A stretch of 6,133 bases of DNA from the NCBI GenBank assembly GCA_003246795.1, contig QKCS01000042.1:1-6133 (forward strand), given 5' to 3'. This stretch comes from Alphaproteobacteria bacterium (GTDB taxonomy: Bacteria; Pseudomonadota; Alphaproteobacteria; Micropepsales; Micropepsaceae). The translations under genes were made by a program, and so were the position numbers. Of the stretch, positions 1 through 6,039 are shown in pieces; position 1 is the stretch's first letter, and each line of letters starts with the position of its first letter. The notes beneath the pieces are model-generated. The model did not search any database, had not been told where the DNA came from, and was given only the letters and a program-made list of their open reading frames with translations.

Positions 1-230
1 GTGACGCCGTGCTTCAAAGCGAGGCCTGACCGCGGTCGAATTTGGCCCTCGTAGCCGGGTGGGATCGCCAGCGCGATGCCGGTCGCGACGGGATGAACCG
101 CGCCGGAGGCAATTGTCGTGTCCTCCGCGGCCACAATGTCCGCTCCTGCGGCGCCCGCGGTCGCATAGGACGGCGGATTGAGGCCGCGCCCGTGGGGAAG
201 CGTCAGGATCTGCACCGTGACGTCGCTCAC
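1..230 (-). CDS. dut: dUTP diphosphatase (dUTPase), N-terminal part, cut by window edge
   Basis: Hydrolyses dUTP to dUMP and diphosphate, which keeps uracil out of DNA and supplies dUMP for thymidylate synthesis. The protein acts in the cytosol as a homotrimer. I translated the minus strand by hand from a GTG at 230-228. It gives 76 complete codons with no stop, starting MSDVTVQILTLPHGRG. Conserved dUTPase motif 1 (AGADIVAA, residues 28-35) and motif 2 (RPRSGLALKHGV, residues 65-76) are both present, the latter right at the window edge. Motifs 3-5, including the substrate-binding tyrosine motif and the C-terminal arm, lie outside. The GTG start overlaps the coaBC stop as GTGA, so dut is probably translationally coupled to coaBC; the same neighbour pair occurs in E. 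coli. Identity is secure; completeness of the gene cannot be judged here. Confidence 0.93.
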   Translation of the reverse strand, partial: MSDVTVQILTLPHGRGLNPPSYATAGAAGADIVAAEDTTIASGAVHPVATGIALAIPPGYEGQIRPRSGLALKHGV

Positions 231-1435
231 GCGGCTGCTCCCTTCAAATGGGCGGCGATCTTTTGCGCGAGTTTTGCGGCGACATCGCGCTTTGCGAGTT
301 TCGGCCAGGTTTCGACGCCAGCGGCGGAGACGATGTGAACCGTGTTCTCGTCGCCGCCCATCACGCCTGTCGCTGGTGAAACATCGTTCGCCACGATCCA
401 ATCGCAGCCTTTCTTTGCGCGCTTGGCCTTGGCGTGTTCGACCACCTTCTCGGTCTCCGCGGCGAATCCGATGACGAGACGCGGGCGCGACGTGCCGCGC
501 GTGGCGAGCGTGTGCAAAATGTCTGGGTTCTCGATGAGCTTCAGCGACGGCAAGCCGCCCGCGGTTTTCTTGATCTTCTGATTGGCCGTGTGGTCGATGC
601 GCCAATCGGCGACGGCGGCGGCGCAGACGGCGACGTCGGTGGGCAATGCGCCTTCACACGCGGCGAGCATCTCGTGCGCCGTTTCGACGGCGATCCGATT
701 TACACCTTGGGGCGTGGCCAGACTCGTCGGGCCCGAAACAAGCGTCGTCTTGGCGCCGAGGCCGGCGAGTGCGCCGGCGATCGCATAGCCCTGCTTGCCC
801 GACGAACGGTTCGAGATGAAACGAACGGGATCGATGGGTTCCAATGTCGGACCGGCGGTCACGAGCGCGCTGATGCCGTCGAGCAGGCGCGGCGCGCCGA
901 AGGCCGCCTCGACGGCGGCGACGATCTCCAGCGGTTCGGCCATCCGGCCTGGGCCGAACTCGCCGCACGCCATGTCGCCGTCGTTCGGGCCGACGAGCGA
1001 CACGCGATCGGTCTGCAGCTGCGCAATGTTTCTTTGGGTCGCCGGGTGCAGCCACATGCGCACGTTCATGGCGGGCGCAATCAGGACCGGCTTGTCGGTC
1101 GCAAGCAGCGCCGTCGACGCCAAATCGTCGGCGCGGCCGGTCGCCATCTTCGCGATTAGATCCGCCGTCGCGGGCGCCACGACCAAAAGGTCCGCGTCGC
1201 GCGAGAGCTGGATGTGACCCATCTCCGCTTCGTCGGTCAGGCTGAAGAGGTCCTGATAGACTTTGTCGCCGGTCAGGCTCGAAACGGAGAGCGGGGTTAC
1301 GAATTCGGCGCCCGCGCGTGTTAGGATTGCCCGTACGGAAGCGCCGCGTTCGCGCAAGCGGCGGATCAGATCCAGGCTTTTGTACGCGGCGATGCCGCCG
1401 CCGATGATGAGCAGAATGCGTTTGCTGCCGAGCAC
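227..1435 (-). CDS. coaBC: Bifunctional phosphopantothenoylcysteine decarboxylase / phosphopantothenate-cysteine ligase
   Basis: Catalyses two consecutive steps of coenzyme A synthesis: joining of 4'-phosphopantothenate and cysteine (CoaB, CTP-dependent in bacteria), then FMN-dependent decarboxylation to 4'-phosphopantetheine (CoaC). With the GTG start at 1435 the protein has 402 aa. The N-terminal flavoprotein half has the nucleotide-binding GGGIAAYK, the catalytic His in MGHIQLSRDADLLVVAPAT (H74), the PAMN motif (N124) and the active-site Cys in DMACGEFGPGRM (C157). The CoaB half has TAGPT.EPIDPVRFISN.SSGK (N209), AAAVADWR, KIKK, GFAAET and NDVS. These residues sit one position lower than E. 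coli H75, N125, C158 and N210, which supports this start. A TTG four codons upstream (1447) is also in frame but has a poorly spaced SD. The stop overlaps the dut start; about 110 nt separate it from ubiB upstream. Confidence 0.96.
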   Translation of the reverse strand: MLGSKRILLIIGGGIAAYKSLDLIRRLRERGASVRAILTRAGAEFVTPLSVSSLTGDKVYQDLFSLTDEAEMGHIQLSRDADLLVVAPATADLIAKMATGRADDLASTALLATDKPVLIAPAMNVRMWLHPATQRNIAQLQTDRVSLVGPNDGDMACGEFGPGRMAEPLEIVAAVEAAFGAPRLLDGISALVTAGPTLEPIDPVRFISNRSSGKQGYAIAGALAGLGAKTTLVSGPTSLATPQGVNRIAVETAHEMLAACEGALPTDVAVCAAAVADWRIDHTANQKIKKTAGGLPSLKLIENPDILHTLATRGTSRPRLVIGFAAETEKVVEHAKAKRAKKGCDWIVANDVSPATGVMGGDENTVHIVSAAGVETWPKLAKRDVAAKLAQKIAAHLKGAAA

Positions 1436-1545
1436 GGGTCGCTCCAATTCCTATATTGAGATGGAAATTACACTAATCCCCGACAAGGGGTGTAGAAACC
1501 TTATGTGACCTGCGTCGTAACGGCTAAGCCTTTGATTTTTCACTC
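1436..1545. other. Intergenic gap between ubiB and coaBC with small inverted repeats
   Basis: About 110 nt, visibly more AT-rich than the flanking genes. It contains a CCCC/GGGG inverted repeat (1478-1481 with 1487-1490, five-base loop). A second one overlaps the ubiB stop codon: CACTC at 1541-1545 with GAGTG at 1554-1558, or in another register CTCAG/CTGAG around AA. On the ubiB coding strand the latter is followed by a run of A, not T, so it is not a classical intrinsic terminator. I looked for -35/-10 pairs driving coaBC and found none convincing. The gap is long enough for a separate promoter, but coaBC may equally be read from the ubiE promoter. Confidence 0.4.
1442..1445 (-). promoter_or_regulatory. 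Shine-Dalgarno site that decides the coaBC start
   Basis: On the minus strand GGAG lies six nucleotides before the GTG at 1435-1433, an ideal spacing. The competing TTG at 1447-1445 has only AGGA one or two bases before it, too close to serve as a ribosome binding site. The SD therefore favours the shorter, 402-aa CoaBC. This is a reading of spacing only. Confidence 0.55.
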
Positions 1546-3117
1546 TCAGAACTGAGTGATTGCGAGGGCGGCCAGCGCCAAGGCGCCGATCCAGACGGCG
1601 ATGCGGACATGGGACGTGCGGTTCGCCTGAGCCGCCGCAATGGCTTGGGCCGACTCCGGATGGAGGCGGATGCCGCCTTGCGAGAGCATCGCCGCGATTT
1701 GCTCGGCGTTGCGCAAGACCTCAGGCAGCGCGGTGATGGCGCGGCCGATGGACGACATCCCTTCGGCGGCTTCGCGGATGCGCGCCTGCGGGCCGATCGC
1801 GTCGATCATCCATTGTTCGACGACGGGGCGGGCGGCGTCCCAGATCGAATGTTCGGGATCGAGCTGGCGCGCGACGCCTTCGACGACGACCATCGTCTTC
1901 TGCAGCATTACGAGCTGGGGCTGCAGCTCCATGTCGAAGAGGCGTGTGACCTCGAAGAGCTGGGTCAACAAGCGCGCCATCGACATGTTGCTCGCCGGGC
2001 GACCGAAGATCGGTTCGCCGATCGCACGCAAGGCCTGCGCGAAGTCGTCGACGGAGTGGCGCGGCGGGACGAAGCCGATCTGCACGTGGACTTCGGCGAC
2101 GCGGCGGTAGTCGCGCGCGAGGAAGCCTGCGAGCGTTTCGGCCATGAAGCGGCGCGCGATGGCATCGAGACGGCCCATGATGCCGAAGTCGACGGCGACG
2201 AGCCGGCCCTTCTCATCGACGAAGAGATTCCCCGGATGCATGTCGGCGTGGAAGAAGCCGTCGCGCAATGCGTGTTTCAGGAAGTTCTGGATCACGCTCG
2301 TCGCGATGCGCTTGACGTCGTGGCCCTGGGCGATGAGGGCGTCGCGGTCCTTGAGCGAGATCGCGTCGATCCATTCGGTCGCGAGCACGCGGCGCGTGGT
2401 GAAATCCCAATCGACGGCGGGCACGCGGAAGTCGGGATCGTTCGCGGTGTTGGCCGCCAGTTCCGCTGCGGCGGCGCCTTCCAGCCGCAAGTCCATCTCG
2501 ATCGCGACGGAGCGGGCGAGCGTGTCGACGAGCGCGGTTGGTCTGAGGCGCCTCATCTCGGAGCCGAAACGCTCGGCTTGGCGCGCGGCCCAGGCGTGGG
2601 CCTCAAGCTCTTTGCCGAAGTCGAGCTCGATGCCGGGGCGCAGGATCTTCAGCGCGCGGTGCTGCGGCGCGCCGCCGTCGTGCGGTTTCAACGTCACCTT
2701 GTGAACCTGAGCGATCGACGCGGCCGCGACGGCCTCACCGATTTCGCCCAGTTGTGCGACGTGCTCGGGATCGAGTTCCTCGGCCAGGGTGCGGCGCGCC
2801 TCGTCGATCGGGAAAGGCGGCATACGGTCCTGGAGATTGGCGAGGTCGCCTGCGATGTCGGCGCCGATGATGTCGGGGCGCGTGGCAAGGAATTGGCCGG
2901 CCTTGATATAGGCGGGGCCGAGTTCGGTCAGGGCGCGCACCAGACGCTCGCCGGTGCGGCCGTGCATGTGCTTCTTCGACTTACGGAAGATGAGCGACAA
3001 GAGGCGCATCTCGGGCGGCGCCATCGAGGCCCATTCGGGCGGCGGCAGAACGCCGTGGGCGCCGAGGACGCGCGCCGCGCGGGTCAGGCGGCCGATCATC
3101 GAAAACGCGCGGAACAT
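1546..3117 (-). CDS. ubiB: UbiB/ADCK-family atypical kinase-like ATPase of ubiquinone biosynthesis
   Basis: A member of the UbiB (ADCK/COQ8) family, needed for ubiquinone synthesis. The family has an atypical protein-kinase-like fold and is thought to act as a membrane-bound ATPase aiding the COQ/Ubi complex or its lipid substrates, not as a normal protein kinase. The 523-aa protein shows all family hallmarks in order: the KxGQ motif (KAGQ, 72-75), the alanine-rich loop AAAS in place of the glycine loop (131-134) followed by IAQVH, the ATP-binding lysine in ALKILRPG (K157), an acidic residue in EMDLRLE (about 207), the catalytic segment HADMHPGN (D292, N297) and DFG (310-312). A hydrophobic stretch forms the last 20 residues. 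The ATG at 3117 has a GGAAG eight bases upstream and sits 2 nt after the ubiE stop, so the two are co-transcribed. The reading frame stays open far upstream through ubiE, but that part is an out-of-frame shadow. Confidence 0.95.
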   Translation of the reverse strand: MFRAFSMIGRLTRAARVLGAHGVLPPPEWASMAPPEMRLLSLIFRKSKKHMHGRTGERLVRALTELGPAYIKAGQFLATRPDIIGADIAGDLANLQDRMPPFPIDEARRTLAEELDPEHVAQLGEIGEAVAAASIAQVHKVTLKPHDGGAPQHRALKILRPGIELDFGKELEAHAWAARQAERFGSEMRRLRPTALVDTLARSVAIEMDLRLEGAAAAELAANTANDPDFRVPAVDWDFTTRRVLATEWIDAISLKDRDALIAQGHDVKRIATSVIQNFLKHALRDGFFHADMHPGNLFVDEKGRLVAVDFGIMGRLDAIARRFMAETLAGFLARDYRRVAEVHVQIGFVPPRHSVDDFAQALRAIGEPIFGRPASNMSMARLLTQLFEVTRLFDMELQPQLVMLQKTMVVVEGVARQLDPEHSIWDAARPVVEQWMIDAIGPQARIREAAEGMSSIGRAITALPEVLRNAEQIAAMLSQGGIRLHPESAQAIAAAQANRTSHVRIAVWIGALALAALAITQF

Positions 3118-3119
3118 GT

Positions 3120-3881
3120 TCAGAGCTTCCAGCCGGAGTGCATCGCGACGATGCCGCCCGAAAGATCGCGCCATTTCACTTGCGTGAAACCCGCCGCCTG
3201 AATCATCGGCGCGAATTTCTTCTGCGGCGGGAAGCGGCGGATGCTTTCGACGAGATACTCGTAAGCCGCGCGGTCGTTCGTCACCGCTTCGCCGATCGCG
3301 GGGATCGCGTTGAAGGACCACGCGTCGTAGAGACGCTCGAGGAACGGATTGTCGACTTTCGCGAATTCGAGGCAGAGAAAGCGTCCGCCGGGCCGCAAGA
3401 CGCGAAAGGCTTCGGCCAACGCGCGATCGATGTGGGTGACGTTGCGGATGCCGAACGCGATCGTGTAGGCGTCGAACGTCGCGTCGGGCAGCGGCAGGCG
3501 TTCGGCGTCGCCGCACGTGAAGGCGACACGGTCGAGGGCCTTGCGCTCGTTGGCGCGATCGCGGCCGACGGCCAGCATCTCGAAATTGATGTCGCACACG
3601 ACGGCGCGTGCGCCGCCCGTCTTCGACGGCAATCGCTCGAGGAAGCGGAAGGCGATGTCGCCGGTGCCGCCGGCGACGTCCAGCAACTCGGTGTCCGCCG
3701 ACGGCGCCAGCCAGTCGATCAGCGCCTGCTTCCAGATGCGGTGGACGCCGAGCGACATCAGGTCGTTCATGACGTCGTAGCGGCGAGCGACGTTCGAGAA
3801 GACCTGGCCGACCAGGCGCGATTTCTCGTCTTCCGCGACCTCGCGGAATCCGAAGGAAACTGTGCGCTTGTCGTCGGCCAT
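3120..3881 (-). CDS. ubiE: 2-polyprenyl-1,4-benzoquinol C-methyltransferase (ubiquinone/menaquinone methylase)
   Basis: SAM-dependent C-methyltransferase that methylates the quinol ring in ubiquinone synthesis (and demethylmenaquinol where menaquinone is made). With the ATG at 3881 it has 253 aa, close to the 251 aa of E. coli UbiE. The N-terminal family signature YDVMNDLMSLGVHRIWK spans 35-51. SAM motif I is LLDVAGGTGD (66-75), followed by an acidic residue in VVCDINFEML (D97), GDAERLP (124-130), AFGIRNV (142-148) and the second signature RVLRPGGRFLCLEF (160-173). Upstream in-frame ATGs at 3890 and 3899 would add 3 or 6 residues. None of the three has a good SD; an AAGGG lies about 13 nt before 3899. 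I prefer 3881 on length and because MADD leads directly into the conserved SFGFR segment. It is probably the first gene of the leftward operon, immediately before ubiB. Confidence 0.94.
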   Translation of the reverse strand: MADDKRTVSFGFREVAEDEKSRLVGQVFSNVARRYDVMNDLMSLGVHRIWKQALIDWLAPSADTELLDVAGGTGDIAFRFLERLPSKTGGARAVVCDINFEMLAVGRDRANERKALDRVAFTCGDAERLPLPDATFDAYTIAFGIRNVTHIDRALAEAFRVLRPGGRFLCLEFAKVDNPFLERLYDAWSFNAIPAIGEAVTNDRAAYEYLVESIRRFPPQKKFAPMIQAAGFTQVKWRDLSGGIVAMHSGWKL

Positions 3882-3939
3882 GGCGGTCATGCGAAACATA
3901 GTGCTCGCAAATCCCTTGAGCTACGTTACACAGCGCCCC
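3882..3939. promoter_or_regulatory. Divergent ubiE/mutM intergenic region
   Basis: Only about 58 nt lie between the two divergent start codons, so promoters for both genes must fit here or overlap the coding starts. On the plus strand TACGTT (3922-3927) ends 12 nt before the mutM ATG and could be a -10, but there is no good -35 at the usual distance. On the minus strand TATGTT overlaps the upstream-most ubiE ATG and could be a -10, again without a good -35. Neither assignment is firm. mutM has no purine-rich SD in the bases before its ATG. Confidence 0.35.
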
Positions 3940-4803
3940 ATGCCCGAACTTCCCGAAGTCGAAACCGTGCGCCGCGGCCTTCTGCCAGTGCTCGAGGGAC
4001 ACGTTCTGGCCAAGGTCGTCGCGCGCCGGCCCGATCTGCGCATTCCGCTGCCGCGAGGATTTGCCAAACGGTTAACGGGGCGGAGGGTGGTAAAGCTCAC
4101 GCGGCGGGCGAAATACATCCTCGCGCATCTCGACGACGGCGAGGTGCTCATCATGCATCTCGGCATGTCGGGGCGCTTCACCGTCCACGGCAAGACGGTC
4201 GGCGTCTTCGTCCACGACGCGGCGAAGGACGGCAACGGCGAAGGACCGCACGACCACATCGTCCTGGACACGGATGCGGGCGACCGCGTCGTCTTCACCG
4301 ATCATCGGCGCTTCGGTCTGATGACGTTGTGCACGGAAGACGAACTCGACACGCACAAGCTTCTTCGGGGTCTCGGGCCCGAACCATTGTCCCCGGCGTT
4401 TTCGACAGCGCATCTGAACGATGCTCTGGCCGGCAAGCGCACGCCGATCAAGGCGGCGCTCTTGGATCAACGCGTCGTCGCGGGGCTCGGCAATATATAC
4501 GTGTGCGAGGCGCTGTTTCGGGCGGGCGTCTCGCCGAAGCGTTTGGCTGCGACCGTTCCGGGCGAACGCGCGGAGCGAGTCGTCGTCGCGGTCAACGCGG
4601 TCATTCGCGACGCGATCAAGGCGGGCGGGTCCACGTTGCGCGATTACAAGCGCACAGACGGCGAGCTCGGCTATTTCCAGCACACGTTTTCCGTCTACGA
4701 CCGCGAACGCGAACGCTGCAAGACGAAGGGCTGTACGGGAACCGTGAAACGCATTGTGCAGTCGGGCCGGTCGACGTTCTTCTGTCCCAAGTGTCAGCGC
4801 TAG
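3940..4803 (+). CDS. mutM: Formamidopyrimidine-DNA glycosylase / AP lyase (Fpg)
   Basis: Base-excision repair enzyme that removes 8-oxoguanine and formamidopyrimidines and cleaves the resulting abasic site by beta/delta elimination. The protein is 287 aa. The start is fixed by the family's invariant N-terminus MPELPEVE, where Pro2 is the nucleophile and Glu3 the catalytic acid. Other landmarks are the lysine in RRAKYIL (K58), HLGMSGRF (73-80, with the void-filling Met), DHRRFG (121-126), GLGNIYVCEALF (182-193, phosphate-binding Asn185) and the C-terminal zinc finger. The finger is C260-x4-C265-x16-C282-x2-C285 and carries the QSGRSTF arginine (R277). The first Cys pair is spaced by four residues, where E. 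coli has two. A short loop around residues 86-105 is longer than in E. coli. No SD precedes the ATG. It is divergent from ubiE and 54 nt upstream of the enoyl-CoA hydratase gene. Confidence 0.97.
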   Translation: MPELPEVETVRRGLLPVLEGHVLAKVVARRPDLRIPLPRGFAKRLTGRRVVKLTRRAKYILAHLDDGEVLIMHLGMSGRFTVHGKTVGVFVHDAAKDGNGEGPHDHIVLDTDAGDRVVFTDHRRFGLMTLCTEDELDTHKLLRGLGPEPLSPAFSTAHLNDALAGKRTPIKAALLDQRVVAGLGNIYVCEALFRAGVSPKRLAATVPGERAERVVVAVNAVIRDAIKAGGSTLRDYKRTDGELGYFQHTFSVYDRERERCKTKGCTGTVKRIVQSGRSTFFCPKCQR

Positions 4804-4857
4804 CGGGCGCGGGCCCGATGCGATAAACCGGGCGCGGCTTTTAGAAGGCATCTCCTC
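4804..4857 (+). promoter_or_regulatory. mutM-ech spacer with weak hairpin and ech ribosome binding site
   Basis: This 54-nt gap holds a short inverted repeat, GCCCG and CGGGC with an 11-nt loop, followed six bases later by four T. The stem is short and the T run is weak and displaced, so I regard it as a poor terminator at best. AGAAGG lies nine bases before the ATG at 4858 and is a good Shine-Dalgarno site for the hydratase gene. No clear -35/-10 pair is seen, so the hydratase may be read through from mutM. Confidence 0.4.
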
Positions 4858-5634
4858 ATGAGTTTCGAAACGATCAAGGTCGAGACGCGCGGCGCCGTGC
4901 AGCTCATCACGCTCAATCGGCCGCAAGCGCTGAACGCGCTCAACAATCAGCTGATGAACGAATTGAGCTTGGCATTGGACGAGGCGGAGAGCGCCGCCGG
5001 GATTCACTGTATCGTGATCACCGGGTCGGAGAAGGCGTTCGCCGCCGGCGCCGACATCAAGGAAATGCAGCCGAAGACCTATATGGAGGCGTTCGGCGAG
5101 GACTTCATCACGCGGAACTACGAACGCGTGGCGCGTTGCCGCAAGCCGGTGATCGCGGCGGTCGCGGGCTTCGCGCTCGGCGGCGGGTGCGAGCTTGCCA
5201 TGATGTGCGATTTCATCATCGCGGGCGACAACGCGAAGTTCGGCCAGCCGGAAATCAAGCTCGCCGTGATGCCGGGGATCGGCGGCACGCAGCGTCTGAC
5301 GCGGTTCGTCGGCAAGTCGAAGGCGATGGAAATGTGCTTGACGGGACGGATGATGGATGCAGCGGAAGCCGAACGATCGGGTCTCGTCAGCCGCGTCGTG
5401 CCGGCGGCCAACTTGGTCGACGAGGCGATGAAAGCGGCGGAGACGATCGCCGCAATGTCGCTGCCGATCGTCATGATGACGAAAGAAACGATCAACCGCT
5501 CGTATGAAACGACGCTGGCGGAAGGCATTCGGTTCGAACGCCGGCTCTTCCATTCGATGTTCGCGACGGCCGACCAGAAAGAGGGCATGGCCGCCTTCGT
5601 CGAAAAGCGAAAGCCGAAGTTCGAAAACCGCTGA
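4858..5634 (+). CDS. Enoyl-CoA hydratase, short-chain crotonase type
   Basis: Adds water across the trans-2,3 double bond of enoyl-CoA thioesters, the second step of the beta-oxidation spiral. The 258-aa protein closely follows mammalian mitochondrial short-chain enoyl-CoA hydratase (ECHS1) along its whole length. It has AFAAGADIKEM (60-70, oxyanion-hole Ala65), the ALGGGCELAMMCD block (106-118, oxyanion Gly109 and catalytic Glu112), FGQPEIKL (128-135, second catalytic Glu132), PGIGGTQRL and the C-terminal FATADQKEGMAAFVEKRKPKF trimer-contact segment. Both glutamates being present argues for a true hydratase, not an isomerase or decarboxylase of the same superfamily. I do not assign a gene symbol because naming (ech, fadB1, paaF) varies among paralogues and chain-length preference cannot be read from sequence. 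The start is supported by AGAAGG nine bases upstream. Its link to the flanking genes is positional, not metabolic. Confidence 0.94.
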   Translation: MSFETIKVETRGAVQLITLNRPQALNALNNQLMNELSLALDEAESAAGIHCIVITGSEKAFAAGADIKEMQPKTYMEAFGEDFITRNYERVARCRKPVIAAVAGFALGGGCELAMMCDFIIAGDNAKFGQPEIKLAVMPGIGGTQRLTRFVGKSKAMEMCLTGRMMDAAEAERSGLVSRVVPAANLVDEAMKAAETIAAMSLPIVMMTKETINRSYETTLAEGIRFERRLFHSMFATADQKEGMAAFVEKRKPKFENR

Positions 5635-5656
5635 CGGTTGCGGCGGCAATTGCAGG

Positions 5657-5685
5657 TTGACGGGCCCAGGGACGGTGTCTATAAG
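5657..5685 (+). promoter_or_regulatory. Strong sigma-70-type promoter for rpsT
   Basis: TTGACG at 5657-5662 and TATAAG at 5680-5685 are separated by exactly 17 nt. Each differs from the housekeeping consensus hexamers at one position. Transcription would start near 5692, giving a leader of about 40 nt before the rpsT ATG. A strong separate promoter fits a ribosomal protein gene lying behind a metabolic gene. No transcription data are available here; the call rests on hexamers and spacing. Confidence 0.75.
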
Positions 5686-5700
5686 GCGCGGCCCCTGGGC
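5664..5700. repeat. 8-bp perfect inverted repeat centred on the rpsT -10 box
   Basis: GCCCAGGG at 5664-5671 is matched by its exact reverse complement CCCTGGGC at 5693-5700, with 21 nt between. The symmetry centre (about 5682) falls inside the -10 hexamer. The left arm is in the promoter spacer and the right arm at the expected transcription start. It could be an operator, a hairpin in transcripts reading in from the hydratase gene, or chance in GC-rich DNA. Confidence 0.5.
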
Positions 5701-5717
5701 AACAGGGCAAGGTTTTT

Positions 5718-5723
5718 GAAGGA
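5718..5723 (+). promoter_or_regulatory. Shine-Dalgarno site of rpsT
   Basis: GAAGGA lies nine bases before the ATG at 5733. It is a strong ribosome binding site and supports this start for the S20 protein. Confidence 0.7.
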
Positions 5724-5732
5724 CATATCCGC

Positions 5733-5999
5733 ATGGCGAATATCCGCTCCGCAGCCAAGGCAGCGCGCAAGGCAAAGCGTCGCGAAGCCATGAATACGGC
5801 GCGCAAGAGCCGGGTTCGCAGTTACGTCCGCAAGGTCGAGGAAGCTATCGCCAGCGGCGACGCCAAGGCTGCGGCCGAGGCATTGCGCGTCGCGCAGCCC
5901 GAGATCGTCCGGGGCGCCAACAAGCGGATCATGCACAAGCGCGCGGCGTCGCGCAAAGTGTCGCGCCTGACGCGCCGCGTGAAAGCGCTCAGCAAGTAG
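5733..5999 (+). CDS. rpsT: 30S ribosomal protein S20
   Basis: Small basic protein that binds 16S rRNA in the body of the 30S subunit and helps its assembly. The 88-aa product has the usual length and layout: N-terminal MANIRSAAKAARKAKRREAMN, a long basic helical region, VRKVEEAIASGD (about 32-43), a second alanine-rich helix and the conserved C-terminal segment HKRAASRKVSRLTRRVKAL. Composition is dominated by Lys, Arg and Ala, as expected. It has its own strong promoter and SD. In many alphaproteobacteria rpsT stands directly before dnaA, so the gene beyond the right edge may be dnaA; this is inference from known gene order. Confidence 0.97.
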   Translation: MANIRSAAKAARKAKRREAMNTARKSRVRSYVRKVEEAIASGDAKAAAEALRVAQPEIVRGANKRIMHKRAASRKVSRLTRRVKALSK

Positions 6000-6039
6000 T
6001 TCTCCGTCGCCGCCTCATCCGCAATTCTATCGACGAAAT

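Noticed and set aside
434..1159. 241-codon plus-strand frame opposite coaBC
   Set aside because: Antisense shadow of coaBC; no recognisable motif, and coaBC has every expected active-site residue.
1448..1490. Promoter for coaBC built on TTGTCG (minus strand, 1486-1481)
   Set aside because: No TATAAT-like hexamer occurs at 16-18 nt from it; the nearest AT-rich boxes are at the wrong distance.
1609..3201. 530-codon open frame on the plus strand opposite ubiB
   Set aside because: It is antisense to a fully supported ubiB and resembles no family I recognise. Long antisense frames are common in GC-rich genes with G/C third positions.
3118..4002. N-terminal extension of the UbiB frame through ubiE (818 codons in total)
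   Set aside because: The extra 295 residues are an out-of-frame reading of ubiE, arginine-rich and without domain character. The family N-terminus and an SD place the ubiB start at 3117.
3138..4826. 562-codon plus-strand frame running antisense over ubiE and then out of frame through mutM
   Set aside because: It overlaps two well-supported genes on opposite strands, which itself indicates a chance open frame.
4804..4848. Intrinsic terminator between mutM and the hydratase gene
   Set aside because: The stem is only about five pairs with an 11-nt loop, and the four T lie six bases away from the stem.
4072..5775. 567-codon open frame on the minus strand opposite mutM, the hydratase gene and the rpsT start
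   Set aside because: It crosses three genes and their spacers, is rich in Arg/His/Asp as expected of a shadow frame, and shows no recognisable domain.
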